Counted from the stretch's first letter, positions 1 to 8,966 are shown. The stretch: 64,000 nt of DNA from Sphingomonas bisphenolicum (GCF_024349785.1 NZ_AP018817.1:3627501-3691500), one strand, 5' to 3'. Numbers and translations are program-made. Notes: generated from the sequence alone by a model not told the origin.

Positions 1-202
1 CCAGCAGCATCCGGGCGGCCTCCCGACTGCTCGACACCGCCATCTTGCGCCGCGCATCGCGCAGCCTCTCGTTGATCGTATGGACCGACAGGCCCAGGCT
101 CCGCGCGATCGACTTCGCATCATGGCCGCGGACGATCAGGCGCAGCGTCTGCTTCTCCTTTTCGGTCAGCGACCAGCCCATATCCGTCATCTGCATGCTC
201 AT
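1..202 (-). CDS. LuxR-type HTH regulator, N-terminal part (cut by window start)
   Basis: Reading leftward from the ATG at 202 gives 67 residues that begin MSMQMTDMGWSLTEKEKQTL and continue as a LuxR/GerE helix-turn-helix: the L-T-x-x-E-K start, then a recognition helix with the S-V-H-T-I-N-x-R-L-x-x-A-R-x-K-M pattern. The HTH lies at the very N-terminus, so this is not a NarL-type receiver protein; regulators of this layout in sphingomonads are usually a short HTH followed by a poorly conserved or membrane C-terminal part. The stop codon is outside the window. A ten-base palindrome (gacctaggtc, about 210-219) lies just upstream of the start and could be an operator or chance. Family assignment is firm; target genes are unknown. 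Confidence 0.8.
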   Translation of the reverse strand, partial: MSMQMTDMGWSLTEKEKQTLRLIVRGHDAKSIARSLGLSVHTINERLRDARRKMAVSSSREAARMLL

Positions 203-237
203 AATATCCAAGACCTAGGTCAGGCCCAGGATGGCAG

Positions 238-1146
238 CTACCCCGAAAAATTTGTATTCAAGTCGGGGGATCGGTTGCTACTCATCCCAACCACCTCGCC
301 CACCGTCGGCGCATCCGTCACCTCCCGCGACGCCCATGTCTCACCGTCATGCCGATATTCCACATGGCTCGCGCGCCGGAACGCCGTGCCGTCCCACACG
401 ATCACCTGCAACTCCATCTCGTTGTTGCGGCGGACATGCAGCCAGTTGAAGCTTTGCGGCTCATCGTTGCGCAGTCGGGTGGACGTGGCGGTGCCGGCCT
501 GGATCACCAGCGCGCCACCGCTATGCTCCACCATCTTGCGAGCAGCCTCCGCATAGGTGCGGTGGAAATGGCCGGCCAGCGCCAGATGCACGCCGGCCTC
601 GCAAGCCGCCTTCACCGCATCGTCATGCTGGCCGACCGCCTCGCTCAACTCCCCGCCCCGGCCGATCGGCATGGAAAACAGCGGATGGTGTGTCACTAAA
701 ATGCGGGTCTTGGCCGGCGCCACCTTGGCGAAGCGATCGCGCAGCATGTCCATCTGGTCATGGTTGATCCGCCCATCCTTGATCGTCAGCGACCGGGCGG
801 TGTTGAGACCCAGAATCGCGACCTCGCCATCTTCGTAGAAGGGGCACAGATCGTTGCTGACATAGCGTTTATAGCGATCCAGCGGCGCGGCAAACCGTCG
901 CACCACATCGTAAAGCGGCACGTCATGATTGCCCGGAATGACCAGCGTCTTCAGCCCTGCGGCCTTGAGCCGCCCCAGCCAGGCCGCCGCCTGTTTGAAC
1001 TGCTCCACCCGTGCGCGCTGGGTGAAGTCGCCACTGATGACCACAAGGTCGGGACGGCGTGCCTCCAGCCAGGCGGTGGCGGCGTCGACGATCCTCTGAT
1101 CGTTGGCGCCGAAATGAATATCGGAAAGATGCGCGATGCGAGCCAT
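238..1146 (-). CDS. Calcineurin-like metallophosphoesterase
   Basis: A 302-residue cytoplasmic metallophosphoesterase. The dinuclear-metal motifs appear in order: DIHFG near residue 9, GDF near 38, GNHD near 69, THH near 147 and GHFH near 190. This is the layout of class III cyclic-nucleotide phosphodiesterase-like enzymes, but the substrate cannot be read from sequence. The open frame continues upstream to 1356, but the ATG at 1146 is chosen because MARIAHLSDIHFG is the normal start of this family and the longer frame runs into the divergent lipid-kinase gene. The genes are head to head with about 80 bp between starts. The last ~30 residues lack family similarity. Confidence 0.88.
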   Translation of the reverse strand: MARIAHLSDIHFGANDQRIVDAATAWLEARRPDLVVISGDFTQRARVEQFKQAAAWLGRLKAAGLKTLVIPGNHDVPLYDVVRRFAAPLDRYKRYVSNDLCPFYEDGEVAILGLNTARSLTIKDGRINHDQMDMLRDRFAKVAPAKTRILVTHHPLFSMPIGRGGELSEAVGQHDDAVKAACEAGVHLALAGHFHRTYAEAARKMVEHSGGALVIQAGTATSTRLRNDEPQSFNWLHVRRNNEMELQVIVWDGTAFRRASHVEYRHDGETWASREVTDAPTVGEVVGMSSNRSPDLNTNFSG

Positions 1147-1227
1147 GCCAGGGTAACGAATCCATGGCCTAGGGTTTCCCGATGCTTTTCGATGCACCCG
1201 AAATCGATCGGACGGAGTTATTGCGGC

Positions 1228-2124
1228 ATGGAAACGAAACCCCTTCCCAAGGACGCCATATTGGTCGTCAATGCCCATAGCCGACGCGGGCAGGATAATT
1301 TCGCACAGGCGAAGGAGAAGCTGGAGGCCGCTGGCGTCCGCCTGATCGCCGCCCATGCGGTGGAAGAGCCGGAGAAGATGGCGCAGATCGTGCGCGAGGC
1401 GGTGGACAGCGGCGCGCCGATGGTTATCGTGGGGGGCGGCGACGGCTCCATGTCCGGCACGGTGGACGAGTTTGTCGGCAAGGACTGCGTCTTCGGCATA
1501 TTGCCGCTCGGCACCGCGAACAGCTTTGCGCGGACATTGGGCCTGCCGCTGGACCTGGACGGCGCAGTGCAGGCGATCGCCGGGGGCAAACGTCGCCGCG
1601 TGGACCTGGGCATGATCGATCAGGATTATTTCGTCAACGCGGCCTCACTGGGCCTCTCGCCGATGATCGGCCGGACCGTGCCGCACAAGTTGAAGCGCTA
1701 TCTGGGACGGATCGGCTATCTGATGTGGGCGGTCAAATGTTCGGTCGGCTTCCGTGCCTTCCGCCTGACGATCGACGATGGCGAAAATCAACACCGCCTG
1801 TGGTCGACCGAGGTGCGCATCCTTAACGGCCCCTATCATGGCGGGGTCGAACTGTCCGACCATGCCGATGTCGATACCGGCGAAATCGTGATTCAGGCGG
1901 TGGTCGGGCGCAGCAAGCCGCGTCTTGCCTGGGACTGGTACGCCAAATTCTTCAAGCTGCGCGATCGCGATGCCCATACAGAGGAATTTCACGGGAAGTC
2001 GTTCAGGATCGAGACCAAGCCGCGCCAGCGCATCTCGATCGACGGCGAAGTGCTGGCGAAGACGCCGGTGACCGTGAAGATCGCGCCGGGCGCTGTCGAG
2101 GTGGCCGTGCCGGCGGACGGATAA
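1228..2124 (+). CDS. Diacylglycerol kinase-family lipid kinase
   Basis: A 298-residue protein of the DagK catalytic-domain family (YegS/BmrU/LCB5 type), which phosphorylates diacylglycerol or other lipids with ATP at the membrane face. The N-terminus has the NAHSRRG nucleotide-binding turn, then VVGGGDGS near residue 70, GTANSFAR near 100 and a C-terminal beta-sandwich ending in IDGEVLAKTPV, all typical. Length is normal. The ATG at 1228 is preceded by a cggag element. It faces the metallophosphoesterase gene and converges on rpsI, with a strong hairpin between. The exact lipid substrate is unknown. Confidence 0.88.
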   Translation: METKPLPKDAILVVNAHSRRGQDNFAQAKEKLEAAGVRLIAAHAVEEPEKMAQIVREAVDSGAPMVIVGGGDGSMSGTVDEFVGKDCVFGILPLGTANSFARTLGLPLDLDGAVQAIAGGKRRRVDLGMIDQDYFVNAASLGLSPMIGRTVPHKLKRYLGRIGYLMWAVKCSVGFRAFRLTIDDGENQHRLWSTEVRILNGPYHGGVELSDHADVDTGEIVIQAVVGRSKPRLAWDWYAKFFKLRDRDAHTEEFHGKSFRIETKPRQRISIDGEVLAKTPVTVKIAPGAVEVAVPADG

Positions 2125-2143
2125 CCCATCTGTTACGCACAAC

Positions 2144-2176
2144 AAAAAAGGGACCGGAAACCGGCCCCTTTCCTGT
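2144..2176. terminator. Bidirectional rho-independent terminator
   Basis: A run of six A (2144-2149), then an 8-bp stem with one mismatch (arms 2150-2157 and 2161-2168, loop AAA), then CCTTTCCTGTTTT. It lies between the convergent lipid kinase and rpsI genes, so it can stop transcription from both sides. Confidence 0.75.
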
Positions 2177-2194
2177 TTTGATGTTCGAAAAAGC

Positions 2195-2755
2195 TTAGCG
2201 CTTCGAGAACTGGAAGCTGCGGCGGGCCTTCGCCTTGCCGTACTTCTTACGCTCGACGACGCGGCTGTCGCGGGTCAGGAAGCCTTCGGCCTTGACCGCG
2301 CTGCGCAGCGCAGGCTCATATTTGGTCAGCGCCTGGGCGATGCCATGCTTGACCGCGCCGGCCTGGCCCGACAGGCCGCCGCCCTTGACGGTGGCGATCA
2401 CGTCATACTGACCGTTGCGATCGGTCACGCCGAACGGCTGGTTGATCACCAGACGCAGGGTCGGACGGGCGAAATAGACTTCCTGATCGCGGCCATTGAC
2501 CGTGATCTTGCCGGTGCCGGGCTTCACCCACACACGGGCGACGGCATCCTTACGACGGCCGGTCGCATAGGCGCGGCCGAGGCTGTCGATTTCCTGCTCG
2601 CGCAGCGGCATGGTCGAAACCGGGGGCGCGATCGGCGCAGCGGCTTCTTCACCTTCCACGACAGCGGCAGGCGCAGCAGCAGCGGCGACCGGAGCGGCAG
2701 CGGCTTCGGCGGCGATCGCCGCGAGGTCGGACAGGGACTGGCGGTTATCGGACAT
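2195..2755 (-). CDS. rpsI: 30S ribosomal protein S9
   Basis: A 186-residue S9. The C-terminal ~130 residues are the conserved S9 fold: [35 protein letters not shown] and the terminal [11 protein letters not shown] tail that reaches the P-site tRNA. The first ~50 residues are an Ala/Pro/Glu-rich extension common in alphaproteobacterial S9 and absent in E. coli. The start codon overlaps the rplM stop by one base (TAATG), giving the usual rplM-rpsI two-gene operon with translational coupling. Confidence 0.98.
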   Translation of the reverse strand: MSDNRQSLSDLAAIAAEAAAAPVAAAAAPAAVVEGEEAAAPIAPPVSTMPLREQEIDSLGRAYATGRRKDAVARVWVKPGTGKITVNGRDQEVYFARPTLRLVINQPFGVTDRNGQYDVIATVKGGGLSGQAGAVKHGIAQALTKYEPALRSAVKAEGFLTRDSRVVERKKYGKAKARRSFQFSKR

Positions 2756-3234
2756 TATGCACCCACCTTGTTCTTGCGGTTGCGCGACGCGAAATCGAGC
2801 ACTTCGGGGTTCTGGGCTTCGTGGGGATGCTCGGTGCCGGCGAAGACGCGCAGGTTGCGCATCTGCTGGCGGCCCAGCGGGCCACGGGGGATCATGCGCT
2901 CGATGGCCTTTTCAAGCACGCGCTCGGGGAAACGGCCTTCCAGGATCTTGGCAGGCGTGGTTTCCTTGATGCCGCCGGCATAGCCGGTGTGCTTGTAATA
3001 GACCTTGTCCGTCAGCTTCTTGCCGGTGAACTTGACCTTGCCCGCGTTGATGATGATGACATTGTCACCGCAATCGACATGGGGCGTGAAGCTGGTCTTG
3101 TGCTTGCCACGCAGGATATTCGCCACGGTCGAAGCGAGACGGCCCACGACGAGGCCGTCGGCGTCGATCAGGACCCACTTCTTTTCGACCGTTGCCGGGG
3201 TCGCCGGCTTGGTGGTCTTCATCAGCGCCTTCAT
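2755..3234 (-). CDS. rplM: 50S ribosomal protein L13
   Basis: A 159-residue L13, a primary 23S rRNA-binding protein. Diagnostic segments are [42 protein letters not shown] and [12 protein letters not shown]. The first ATG (3234) gives [10 protein letters not shown]; a second ATG at 3222 would also be possible. It is first in the rplM-rpsI operon. Its leader holds a GC stem followed by T residues immediately before the ribosome binding site, listed separately as a possible attenuator. Confidence 0.98.
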   Translation of the reverse strand: MKALMKTTKPATPATVEKKWVLIDADGLVVGRLASTVANILRGKHKTSFTPHVDCGDNVIIINAGKVKFTGKKLTDKVYYKHTGYAGGIKETTPAKILEGRFPERVLEKAIERMIPRGPLGRQQMRNLRVFAGTEHPHEAQNPEVLDFASRNRKNKVGA

Positions 3235-3250
3235 GGTGCCAATACTCCAG

Positions 3251-3287
3251 AATAAAAATGAAACCGGGCGCCGTCGCCGACACCCGG
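3251..3287 (-). promoter_or_regulatory. Terminator-like hairpin in the rplM leader
   Basis: Read on the minus strand, a 9-bp GC-rich stem (arms 3279-3287 and 3264-3272, six-base loop, two G-T wobbles) is followed by TTTCATTTTTATT and then the CTGGAG ribosome binding site of rplM. It lies downstream of the best promoter candidate (3298-3326), so it should be in the rplM transcript. It could be an attenuator or L13-responsive leader, or the terminator of the ctaA operon upstream. Confidence 0.5.
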
Positions 3288-3297
3288 AAGTGGGGCG

Positions 3298-3326
3298 CTA
3301 ATGACGGGTGAGGCCCGACAAGTCAA
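3298..3326 (-). promoter_or_regulatory. Predicted sigma-70 promoter of rplM-rpsI
   Basis: Minus-strand TTGACT (3326-3321) and CATTAG (3303-3298) separated by exactly 17 bases, about 65 bp before the rplM start. The -35 matches consensus well; the -10 is partial. Confidence 0.45.
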
Positions 3327-3368
3327 GAGATTCGGCCCCTTTGCTGACGGGTAAAATAATACCTCTCC

Positions 3369-4157
3369 CTAATTGGCAGGCATCAGCGTGCGGCTTTCGG
3401 TCAGGGCGAGCGTGCCCACGGCCAGGCTGCGCTGCTGCGTTTCCACCAGTCCACTGGTCCGCGACAGGCGATAATGGATATCGACCTGCACGCCCGCGCC
3501 CGCCAGCTTCTCCTCCAGGTCCAGCGCATCGGCCGGCTGCCCGACGACGCGCAGCGTGCCTTCGACCGGCACCGGCCGGCCCAGCGGCGATCCTGCCACG
3601 GTGCGCAACCCGCGCCCTTCGCCGCCTTCCACAGTGCTGCCCGCGAACAGGAATATCGGCTGGACTTCGCCGGCCAGCAGCGCGAGCCGACCGTCGGGCG
3701 ACAGGCTGGCGAACAGCGCCTGGACATTGGCCGCCGCCTTGTGCCGCGGCGTATCGGGCGCGAACGTGGCCAGCATGGCGTCGATTCCCGCTTGCACCGC
3801 GCCCCAGGCGGCGTCGACATTGTCGAGGCCGACGATCCGCCCCTGCCCGTCCAACCGGAACCGCAGCACCACGCCGATCAGCGGGGTCAGCGCAGCGCGA
3901 TAGGGCTCCGCCCCGGCGGCCGGCGCATCGCTGTCGATGGCGCGCAGCGTCGCCTGCAAGATATAGCCTTGGTCCGCCCGCTCGAACTTCAGGTCGCGGA
4001 TCGCGCTGAACCGGCGGGTCGCGCCTTCGACCGGCCGATGTTGCTCGATCCGATAGACCAACGCCCTGTCCGTGGGCGGCGCGAAGGGGACGGCGATGCC
4101 CTGCGCCGTCGCCGGCTGGCTGAGGACGATCAGCGCGGCGGCGAGCAGCCGCCTCAA
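3369..4157 (-). CDS. Secreted protein of unknown function, coupled to ctaA
   Basis: A 262-residue exported protein. The TTG at 4157 is chosen as start because it overlaps the ctaA stop as TTGA, a normal coupling arrangement, and gives a compact signal peptide (MRRLLAAALIVLSQPATA, cleavage before QG). The frame has no ATG near this point, so an automatic caller could merge it with antisense-like sequence of ctaA or shorten it. The mature part alternates charged and hydrophobic residues with no recognised catalytic motif; the ending SRTLMPAN is not diagnostic. Because it is translated with heme A synthase, a role in envelope or oxidase biogenesis is possible but only inferred. Confidence 0.7.
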   Translation of the reverse strand: MRRLLAAALIVLSQPATAQGIAVPFAPPTDRALVYRIEQHRPVEGATRRFSAIRDLKFERADQGYILQATLRAIDSDAPAAGAEPYRAALTPLIGVVLRFRLDGQGRIVGLDNVDAAWGAVQAGIDAMLATFAPDTPRHKAAANVQALFASLSPDGRLALLAGEVQPIFLFAGSTVEGGEGRGLRTVAGSPLGRPVPVEGTLRVVGQPADALDLEEKLAGAGVQVDIHYRLSRTSGLVETQQRSLAVGTLALTESRTLMPAN

Positions 4158-5197
4158 CGGCGCACGCCCACGGCATGGGCGCCCCAGGCGGCGGCGACCA
4201 CGACCAGCGCCCCGACCGCCTGATGCAGTACGGCGAGCGGCAGCGCGATGCCGCTGATGACGGTGGCGATGCCCAGCAGGATTTGTGTGCCGACCGCCGC
4301 GTTGATCGCAATCGATGCGCCCCGCTGCCCGGCCTGCTTCGCGCCCCGCGCCAGCACGACCAGCGCCACCGCCGCCACCCAGGCCCACCAGCGATGCAGG
4401 AAATGGACGAGATAGGGATCGCTCGACACCGTGGCCCAGAGCGACCCCAGCCACTGGATGCCTTCGGGCACGACATGGTCGTTCATCAGCGGCCAGGTGT
4501 TCGACACATAGCCCGCGTCCAGGCCGGCGGTGAAGGCCCCCAGCATCAACTGGACCAGCAGCACCAGCAGCACCAGCAGCGCGAAGGGACGCAGCGCAGC
4601 AGGCCGCGCCCGCGGCGATCGCGCCAGCGCGCGCAGGTCGAGCGCGGTCCACACCAGCCCGCCGATGATGAACAGCGCCGTCAGCAGATGCACCGCCAGC
4701 CGGTAATGGCTGACGTCGGTGCGCACCGACAGGCCCGACTTCACCATCCACCAGCCGATCGCCCCCTGCAATCCGCCCAGCGCCAGCAAGGCAACCAGCC
4801 GTCCGCCATAGCCCGCCGGGATCGCCCGCCGCGCCGCAAACCAGACCAGCGGCAGGGCGAAGGCGACGCCGATCAGGCGGCCGAGCAGCCGGTGCAGCCA
4901 TTCCCAGAAGAAGATGAACTGGAAATCCGACAGGGTCATGCCCTGGCGTAACTGCTGATATTCGGGAATCTGCTGATAGAGGCGAAACGCCTCCATCCAC
5001 TGGTCGTGGGTCAACGGCGGGATAGCGCCTGTGATCGGCTTCCACTGCGTAATCGACAGGCCGGATTCGGTCAGCCGCGTGATGCCGCCCACGACCACCA
5101 TGCAGAAGACCAGCAGGGCGACGACCAGCAACCAGCGGGCGATGGCGGCGGGACGCGAAACGGACGGAGCGGCGCGGGTGAAGGGAGACACTGTCAT
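4154..5197 (-). CDS. ctaA: Heme A synthase (COX15/CtaA)
   Basis: A 347-residue polytopic inner-membrane protein that oxidises the C8 methyl of heme O to make heme A for aa3-type cytochrome oxidase. Typical segments are GGITRLTESGLSITQWKP, FIFFWEWLHRLLGR, GGLQGAIGWWMVKSGL, HYRLAVHLL and the C-terminal FLHRWWAW and LHQAVGA; the paired histidines in these helices bind heme. About eight membrane spans are visible, as expected for the alphaproteobacterial COX15 type. It is first of a two-gene unit, overlapping the downstream secreted protein gene. Confidence 0.95.
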   Translation of the reverse strand: MTVSPFTRAAPSVSRPAAIARWLLVVALLVFCMVVVGGITRLTESGLSITQWKPITGAIPPLTHDQWMEAFRLYQQIPEYQQLRQGMTLSDFQFIFFWEWLHRLLGRLIGVAFALPLVWFAARRAIPAGYGGRLVALLALGGLQGAIGWWMVKSGLSVRTDVSHYRLAVHLLTALFIIGGLVWTALDLRALARSPRARPAALRPFALLVLLVLLVQLMLGAFTAGLDAGYVSNTWPLMNDHVVPEGIQWLGSLWATVSSDPYLVHFLHRWWAWVAAVALVVLARGAKQAGQRGASIAINAAVGTQILLGIATVISGIALPLAVLHQAVGALVVVAAAWGAHAVGVRR

Positions 5198-5347
5198 GCC
5201 GGGTCCATGCGCTCATGCCCTGCCCTTTTCAAGCCGTCCTGCACGACATAGGCATGGACAAATCAGCCCAGGCGCTGGCAGTGGAGGGGGGAAACAAAAC
5301 GCCCCGCAGGCGTATCCTTCCAACGTGATTTTCTACAGGGGTTTTCG

Positions 5348-7390
5348 ATGACCGCCGCATCGCCGGGAACAGCCGCGATGATCGCCGCACAGGGGCCGAT
5401 CGGCGCCCTCACCGCCCGGCTCGACGCGTCCTCCCCGCTCGGCCCGGTCGACGGCTGGTCGCCCACCCTCGTCTCGACCGTGCGCCTGATGCTGTCGTCC
5501 AGGGCGGAGATCGTGCTGTTCTGGGGGCCGGACTTCTGCGCCCTCTACAATGAAAGCTATGTCCCGACGATCGGCGACAAACATCCACGCGCCTTGGGCC
5601 GCCCCGCGCGCGAAGGCTGGAGCGAATTGTGGGCCGATCTCGGCCCGCTGCTCCGGTCCGTCCTCGACACCGGCGAAACCGTCCATGCCAAGGATCGCCC
5701 CTTCTATATCGAGCGCGACGGCGGGCGCGGCGAGGACGTCTATTTCGACATCAGCTATTCCCCCGTGTTCGAAGCCGACGGATCGATCGGCGGCGTCCTG
5801 TGCATCGTCAGCGAGACGACCCAGCGCGTCCTGGCGGAACGGGCGATGCTGGCCGACCGCAACCGCATCTGGGCGCTGGCGCGCGACCCGTTCCTGATCG
5901 CCGACACGACCGGCGTCTGGCTCGCGGCCAGTCCGGCCTGGACCGATATATTGGGCTGGACCGAGGCGGAACTGATCGGCCGCACCGCCGAATGGATGGA
6001 GCATCCCGACGACATCCAGCCCACCCGCGATCAGATTGACGGCCTGGCGCATGGCCAGCCGGTGCTGCGATTCGACAATCGATTCCGCACGCGCGACGGC
6101 GATTATCGCACCTTCAGCTGGACCGCCGCGCCCGACGGCGACATCATCTATGCCGTTGCCCGCGACGTCACCGAACAGCGCGCCCATGCCCGCGCGCTGG
6201 CCGATGCCGAAGCTGCGCTGCGCCAGGCGCAGAAGATGGAGACGCTGGGCCAGTTGACCGGCGGGGTCGCGCATGACTTCAACAATCTGCTCCAGATCGT
6301 CACCGGCAACCTCGAACTGCTGCAACGCGCGCTGCCCGCCGACGACGCCCGGCTTCAGCGCATGGTGGCGCGCGCGGCGGCGGGCGCAGACAAGGCGGCC
6401 GTGCTGACGCAGCGGCTGCTCGCCTTCTCCCGCCGCCAGCCGCTCGATCCGCGCCCGACCGATCCCAACCGGCTGGTTGCGGGCATGTCCGACATGCTGC
6501 ACCGGACGCTCGGCGAAACCATCAGCGTGACGACGATGGAGGCGCCCCAACCCTGGCCCATCGCCGTCGACGTCAACCAGATGGAAAATGCGCTGCTGAA
6601 CCTTGCGGTCAACGCACGCGACGCCATGCCCGATGGCGGCAAGCTGACGATCGAGGTGAGCAACAGCCATATCGATGCGCAGCAGGCCGCGCGCGAAACC
6701 GACCTGGCGCCCGGCCCTTATGTCATGATCGGCGTGTCGGACACCGGCGAAGGCATGGACGACGCGACGCTGGCGCGGGCGATCGAACCCTTTTTCACCA
6801 CCAAGGATGTCGGGCGTGGCACCGGCCTTGGCCTGTCGATGGTCTATGGCTTTATCAAACAGTCCGGCGGCCATATGCGGGTCTATTCGGAGCCGGGCCA
6901 GGGCACCAGCGTCATGCTCTATCTGCCGCGCCATCATGGCTGCACGACCATGGAGGACGCGCCGGAAACGCCTGCGTTCGCGGCGACGGGCGGACAGGAA
7001 ACCATCTTGCTATGCGAGGATGACGATAATGTCCGCGCCTATTCCTTCGAAGTGCTGCGCGACCTTGGCTATCATGTCGTCCCGGCCGCCGATGGCGCGG
7101 CCGCGCTGGAGGCGCTGGAGGCGGCCGAGGGACCGGTCGACCTGCTCTTCACCGATGTCGTCCTGCCCGGCGGCATGACCGGCGCCGATCTGGCGGCCAC
7201 GGCCAAGCTGCGCTGGCCCGCCCTCAAAATCCTGTTCACCACCGGCTATGCCCGCAACGCCATCGTCCATCACGGCCGGCTGGACGAAGGCGTCGACCTG
7301 CTGACCAAGCCCTTCAGCTATGCCGATCTCGCCGCCAAGGTTCGGGATGTGCTGGACAGACCTGCGGACGTGCCGGAAACGGTCGCCTGA
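5348..7390 (+). CDS. Hybrid sensor histidine kinase with C-terminal receiver
   Basis: A 680-residue soluble hybrid kinase. The first ~165 residues form a PAS/GAF-like sensor domain (VLFWGPDFCALYNESY), followed by a PAS domain at about 175-285, a dimerisation helix with GVAHDFNNLL (His near 309), and an HATPase domain with NLAVNARDAMPDGG, DTGEGM and GTGLGLSMV. The receiver is at about 550-670, with the acceptor Asp in FTDVVLPGG near 603 and the conserved Lys in LTKPFS. No membrane spans are seen. There is no cognate regulator next to it. It closely resembles the later kinase at 30.9-32.9 kb in its catalytic core. The signal is unknown. Confidence 0.9.
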   Translation: MTAASPGTAAMIAAQGPIGALTARLDASSPLGPVDGWSPTLVSTVRLMLSSRAEIVLFWGPDFCALYNESYVPTIGDKHPRALGRPAREGWSELWADLGPLLRSVLDTGETVHAKDRPFYIERDGGRGEDVYFDISYSPVFEADGSIGGVLCIVSETTQRVLAERAMLADRNRIWALARDPFLIADTTGVWLAASPAWTDILGWTEAELIGRTAEWMEHPDDIQPTRDQIDGLAHGQPVLRFDNRFRTRDGDYRTFSWTAAPDGDIIYAVARDVTEQRAHARALADAEAALRQAQKMETLGQLTGGVAHDFNNLLQIVTGNLELLQRALPADDARLQRMVARAAAGADKAAVLTQRLLAFSRRQPLDPRPTDPNRLVAGMSDMLHRTLGETISVTTMEAPQPWPIAVDVNQMENALLNLAVNARDAMPDGGKLTIEVSNSHIDAQQAARETDLAPGPYVMIGVSDTGEGMDDATLARAIEPFFTTKDVGRGTGLGLSMVYGFIKQSGGHMRVYSEPGQGTSVMLYLPRHHGCTTMEDAPETPAFAATGGQETILLCEDDDNVRAYSFEVLRDLGYHVVPAADGAAALEALEAAEGPVDLLFTDVVLPGGMTGADLAATAKLRWPALKILFTTGYARNAIVHHGRLDEGVDLLTKPFSYADLAAKVRDVLDRPADVPETVA

Positions 7391-7393
7391 CTG

Positions 7394-8026
7394 TCAGCGC
7401 AGCGTCGCCTGCCACGCCGCGACCAGATCGCGGCCGCGCTGGCCGACCGTCGCCGCGTCGTCGCCCGGCTTGTAGAGCGCGCCGCCCACGCCGATGCCTT
7501 CGCAGCCGCCCGCCAGCCATTCGCCGATCGTGTCCGCGCCGGTGCCGCCCACGGCCCACACGCCCACCTCGCGCGGCAGCACGTCCTTGACCGCCTTCAC
7601 ATAGGCCGCGCCCAGACGGGCCGCCGGGAACAGCTTGATCCGCTTCGCCCCTGCCGCGATGGCGGCGAAGGCTTCGCTGGGCGTCATGAAGCCGGGCAGC
7701 AGGTCCAGCCCCAATGCCGCGCCACGCGCGATCACCGCCGGATTGGTGTTGGGTGTGACCATGATGCGCCCGCCCGCGTCGTGCAGCGCCTCGACTGCCT
7801 CGACGCTCAGCACGGTGCCGGCGCCGATCAGCGCCCGGTCGCCAAATTCGGCCTGCATCGCCGCGATACTGACCAGCGGATCTGGCGAATTGAACGGCAC
7901 TTCCAGGATGCGGATGCCCGCATCGACCAAAGCGGCGCTCACGTCGATCGCTTCGTCGGGCCGGATGCCGCGCAGGATCGCGCAGACGGGCGGCGCGCCA
8001 TCAGCCAGCAGGTCGTCCAGGGTCAT
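7394..8026 (-). CDS. dgoA: 2-dehydro-3-deoxy-6-phosphogalactonate aldolase
   Basis: A 210-residue class I aldolase of the KDPG/KDPGal family, cleaving KDPGal to pyruvate and glyceraldehyde 3-phosphate. Motifs are AILRGIRPDE (family glutamate region), GAGTVLS, VTPNTNP, GFMTPSEAF and the Schiff-base lysine in RIKLFPA, then GVWAVGG for phosphate binding. It lies downstream of the KDGal kinase with only a few bases between, so the last two steps of the De Ley-Doudoroff route form one transcript. KDPGal rather than KDPG specificity is inferred from the kinase partner. Confidence 0.88.
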   Translation of the reverse strand: MTLDDLLADGAPPVCAILRGIRPDEAIDVSAALVDAGIRILEVPFNSPDPLVSIAAMQAEFGDRALIGAGTVLSVEAVEALHDAGGRIMVTPNTNPAVIARGAALGLDLLPGFMTPSEAFAAIAAGAKRIKLFPAARLGAAYVKAVKDVLPREVGVWAVGGTGADTIGEWLAGGCEGIGVGGALYKPGDDAATVGQRGRDLVAAWQATLR

Positions 8027-8030
8027 GCTA

Positions 8031-8927
8031 TCAAATCTCCGTCAGGCCAAGGCCGGCGAGCGCGCAGGCGTCGCCGTCCAGCATGTGTGTCGTCACGCCC
8101 TGCCTGTCCAGCGCCTGCGCATAGCGGGCGGACAGGCGGGCGTCACCGATCAGGGTGACGCTGTCCGTCGCACCCAGCATGCCGCGCATCTCCGCGACCT
8201 CGCACCCGATCAGCAGGCCCGACAGATAGCCCAGCGCCCAGTCGGGCGAGCGGCCCTGGCGCAGCCGCATGGCGCGCGCCGCGAACAACGACTGCAACAG
8301 CTTCCCGTCGTTGGCGCGGTCCAGCCCCTCGGCAAAGCCGGCGGCTTCCTCGACCGGACTGGTGACATCGACCTTCGGCCCCAGAGTCGACCGGTCGCGC
8401 AGCAGCGCGAACAATTCGCCGGTGGGCATGGTGCGGAAGGCGGTGATGCGGCCATCCTCGACCAGCGACCATTTATTGTGAGTGCCGGGCAGGACGATCA
8501 TATGCCGCCCGGCGCCGAGCGCAGCATCGCGGGCAATCGCCCCGAAAATCTGGGTTTCCTCGCCGCGCATGACATCGGCGATGCCGTCCGCCCCCTCGCA
8601 GGCCAGCCCCGCCATGATGGCGACCGGCGCGCCGCGCCAGTCGAAACGCATCGCCGCCTGCCGCCATAGCGCCGCATCGGCCGGGCAGTCCGCATAGGGC
8701 GCCTCGACCCAACCGTCGCGCGCGCCGGCCATGCCGCACAGGGTGATCGATTCGGGCGGGCCGTCGGCCAGCCAGGGGGCGATCGTGTCGGCGAAGGCCG
8801 CCTCCGCCGCGCCGCCCACCGCGCCGATCCCCGGCCCATCGCGCCGCGCCGCCAGCACGGCCTTTTCGACCCGGAACAGCCGCAGACGGCTCGTCCCCCA
8901 GTCCCCGACGACGGAATAACCACTCAC
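8031..8927 (-). CDS. dgoK: 2-dehydro-3-deoxygalactonokinase
   Basis: A 298-residue sugar-acid kinase of the DgoK family, phosphorylating 2-keto-3-deoxygalactonate at C6 with ATP. It begins GDWGTSRLRLF, an ASKHA-type phosphate-binding strand, and contains GMAGARDGWVEAPY, RGEETQIFGA and LPGTHNKWSLVEDGRI, characteristic of DgoK. Both start choices are GTG (8933 or 8927); 8927 has better spacing to GGAG. It is divergent from the dehydratase gene, sharing a ~150-bp control region. Confidence 0.9.
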   Translation of the reverse strand: MSGYSVVGDWGTSRLRLFRVEKAVLAARRDGPGIGAVGGAAEAAFADTIAPWLADGPPESITLCGMAGARDGWVEAPYADCPADAALWRQAAMRFDWRGAPVAIMAGLACEGADGIADVMRGEETQIFGAIARDAALGAGRHMIVLPGTHNKWSLVEDGRITAFRTMPTGELFALLRDRSTLGPKVDVTSPVEEAAGFAEGLDRANDGKLLQSLFAARAMRLRQGRSPDWALGYLSGLLIGCEVAEMRGMLGATDSVTLIGDARLSARYAQALDRQGVTTHMLDGDACALAGLGLTEI

Positions 8928-8952
8928 CAGCACGCTCTCCGGCCTTTATTTA

Positions 8953-8966
8953 TGGTAGCGCTCACA
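8953..8966. promoter_or_regulatory. LacI/GalR-type operator-like palindrome
   Basis: The 14-mer TGGTAGCGCTCACA has the AGCGCT core and TGGT flank of LacI-family operators, with two mismatches in the right half. It sits between the divergent dgoK and dehydratase genes. No LacI-family gene is in the window, so the regulator would be elsewhere. Confidence 0.35.

Noticed and set aside
3369..5216. Single 615-codon frame joining ctaA antiphase sequence to the secreted protein
   Set aside because: The first half is out of frame with real ctaA; the true gene starts at the TTG at 4157.
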